NCBI GenBank assembly: GCA_025997275.1
Contig: BNUJ01000082.1
Span: forward strand, 1-6,262
From: Deferribacterales bacterium
GTDB lineage: Bacteria; Chrysiogenota; Deferribacteres; Deferribacterales; JAISNW01
Direction of reading: 5' to 3'
DNA: 6,262 bases
The notes under the pieces are model-generated. The model saw only the letters and a list, made by a program, of their open reading frames with translations. It was not told the DNA's origin and searched no databases. Below are positions 5,593 through 6,262 of this stretch, one piece after another (position 1 is the first letter of the stretch; each line of letters opens with the position of its first letter). The position numbers and the translations under genes are program-made.

Positions 5593-6262
5593 CAGCTTTT
5601 ACCACATCAGGCTCAGGGGCGTCTGTTGTTTCTATCGCCAACAACTTTTTCAGCATATTCTTTAACGATTCAGCATTCAGGTCTGTGTGGACTACCCCAT
5701 CTGCCACTACCGATATAATACCGCGTTCCTCGCTCACCACGATGGTTACGGCATCCGTCTCTTCTGTAATGCCGATTGCGGCTCTATGCCGTGTGCCAAA
5801 CGAGCTAGGTATATCGCGCCGTTTGGTTAACGGCAGGACGCAGCCAGCATAAGACAGGCGCGAATCGCTTATAATAACCGCTCCATCGTGAAGCGGAGTG
5901 TATGGCACGAATATGCTGACTAGCAGGTCGCTTGTGATGATACTATCTAGGTGTTTGCCGAGCGTCACGACAGGCTCTACGTCGTCTTTACGTTCAATGA
6001 TGATTAACGCACCGATTTGGCGGTCAGCCAGCACTATTGCCGCTTTAACGATTTCGTCTGTTATTTCAATTGTAGCTTTCTTGCTCCTAAAAAATATGCT
6101 AGTTTCGCCGAGCGTCGCCAGTGCGCGTCTAAGCTCTGGCTGGAAGATTACTACGATGATAACTATTAAATAACCTGTAAAGTTAGACAGTAGCCAGCTG
6201 GTTGTTTTAAGCCCAAAATAGCGGGAAACCATAAGCAACAGCACAATAAAAGCCATAGCCAT
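5585..6262 (-). CDS. cdaA: Membrane diadenylate cyclase CdaA (DacA), 5' end cut by window edge
   Basis: CdaA condenses two ATP into c-di-AMP, a second messenger for potassium/osmolyte balance and cell-wall homeostasis, with its DAC domain on the cytoplasmic face. The 225 visible residues start inside the membrane region: helices at about 3-17 (second) and 24-40 (third), then the family signature IFQPELRRALATLGE (39-53). The DAC domain follows, with the catalytic DGA motif in LHDGAVI (124-130), FGTRHRAA (155-162) containing the conserved RHR, and the conserved strand DAVTIVVSEERG (170-181). All key residues are intact. The ATG at 6262 is very likely an internal methionine: family members have about 45-50 more N-terminal residues, including the first helix, and the frame is open to the edge. 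The C-terminus ends soon after the domain in an acidic tail. Its stop overlaps the start of the 28-codon cdaR-like ORF, and glmM follows. Confidence 0.95.
   Translation of the reverse strand: MAMAFIVLLLMVSRYFGLKTTSWLLSNFTGYLIVIIVVIFQPELRRALATLGETSIFFRSKKATIEITDEIVKAAIVLADRQIGALIIIERKDDVEPVVTLGKHLDSIITSDLLVSIFVPYTPLHDGAVIISDSRLSYAGCVLPLTKRRDIPSSFGTRHRAAIGITEETDAVTIVVSEERGIISVVADGVVHTDLNAESLKNMLKKLLAIETTDAPEPDVVKADE

Noticed and set aside
5518..6115. Repeat of ttcgccgagcgt at 5518-5529 and 6104-6115, with a near copy at 5954-5965
   Set aside because: All copies encode Thr-Leu-Gly in frame, within the small ORF or cdaA. A 12-base match is about what chance allows in 6 kb, and no longer duplication surrounds them.

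Overview
This is a gene-dense bacterial chromosome segment of moderate GC content (mid-40s percent by eye). It holds six housekeeping-type genes and one very short reading frame, with almost no non-coding DNA. Five of the six long genes read on the minus strand. The gene order aroA-cmk-ispH and the cdaA-(cdaR)-glmM block are both found in Bacillota such as Clostridia and in some Desulfobacterota-like lineages. An LplT/Aas-type lysophospholipid flippase is more typical of diderm bacteria. I therefore do not assign a phylum. I see no tRNA, rRNA, CRISPR array, insertion sequence or phage gene.

Right part (6262 down to 4104, minus strand): cdaA (dacA), a membrane-bound diadenylate cyclase making c-di-AMP, lacks its first roughly 45-50 residues because of the window edge. 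glmM, phosphoglucosamine mutase, lies 86 bases downstream. In most genomes the cdaR (ybbR) gene, about 300-450 codons, lies between these two. Here the gap holds only a 28-codon ORF (5506-5592). It overlaps the end of cdaA by 8 bases and encodes a single hydrophobic helix ending in LWAYVT, which resembles the N-terminal membrane anchor of CdaR. This is the most interesting item in the window: either a CdaR reduced to its anchor or a deletion remnant.

Middle (2895-4157, plus strand): a 12-helix MFS protein of the LplT/Aas-N-terminal type, without the acyltransferase and acyl-ACP synthetase domains often fused to it. Its 3' end overlaps the 3' end of glmM by 54 bases tail to tail, with no visible terminator. 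Its start codon sits where its best promoter would start transcription, so its mRNA may be leaderless.

Left part (2802 down to 1, minus strand): aroA (EPSP synthase), cmk (CMP kinase) and ispH (HMBPP reductase) with gaps of 13 and 10 bases, evidently one operon. It is transcribed from an extended -10 promoter placed back to back with the lplT promoter in the only real intergenic region (2803-2894). ispH runs off the left edge only a few residues before its usual end; rpsA, separate or fused, is the expected next element.

Together the genes cover cell-wall precursor synthesis and its c-di-AMP control (cdaA, glmM), phospholipid turnover (lplT-like), aromatic amino acid synthesis (aroA), pyrimidine nucleotides (cmk) and isoprenoids (ispH).
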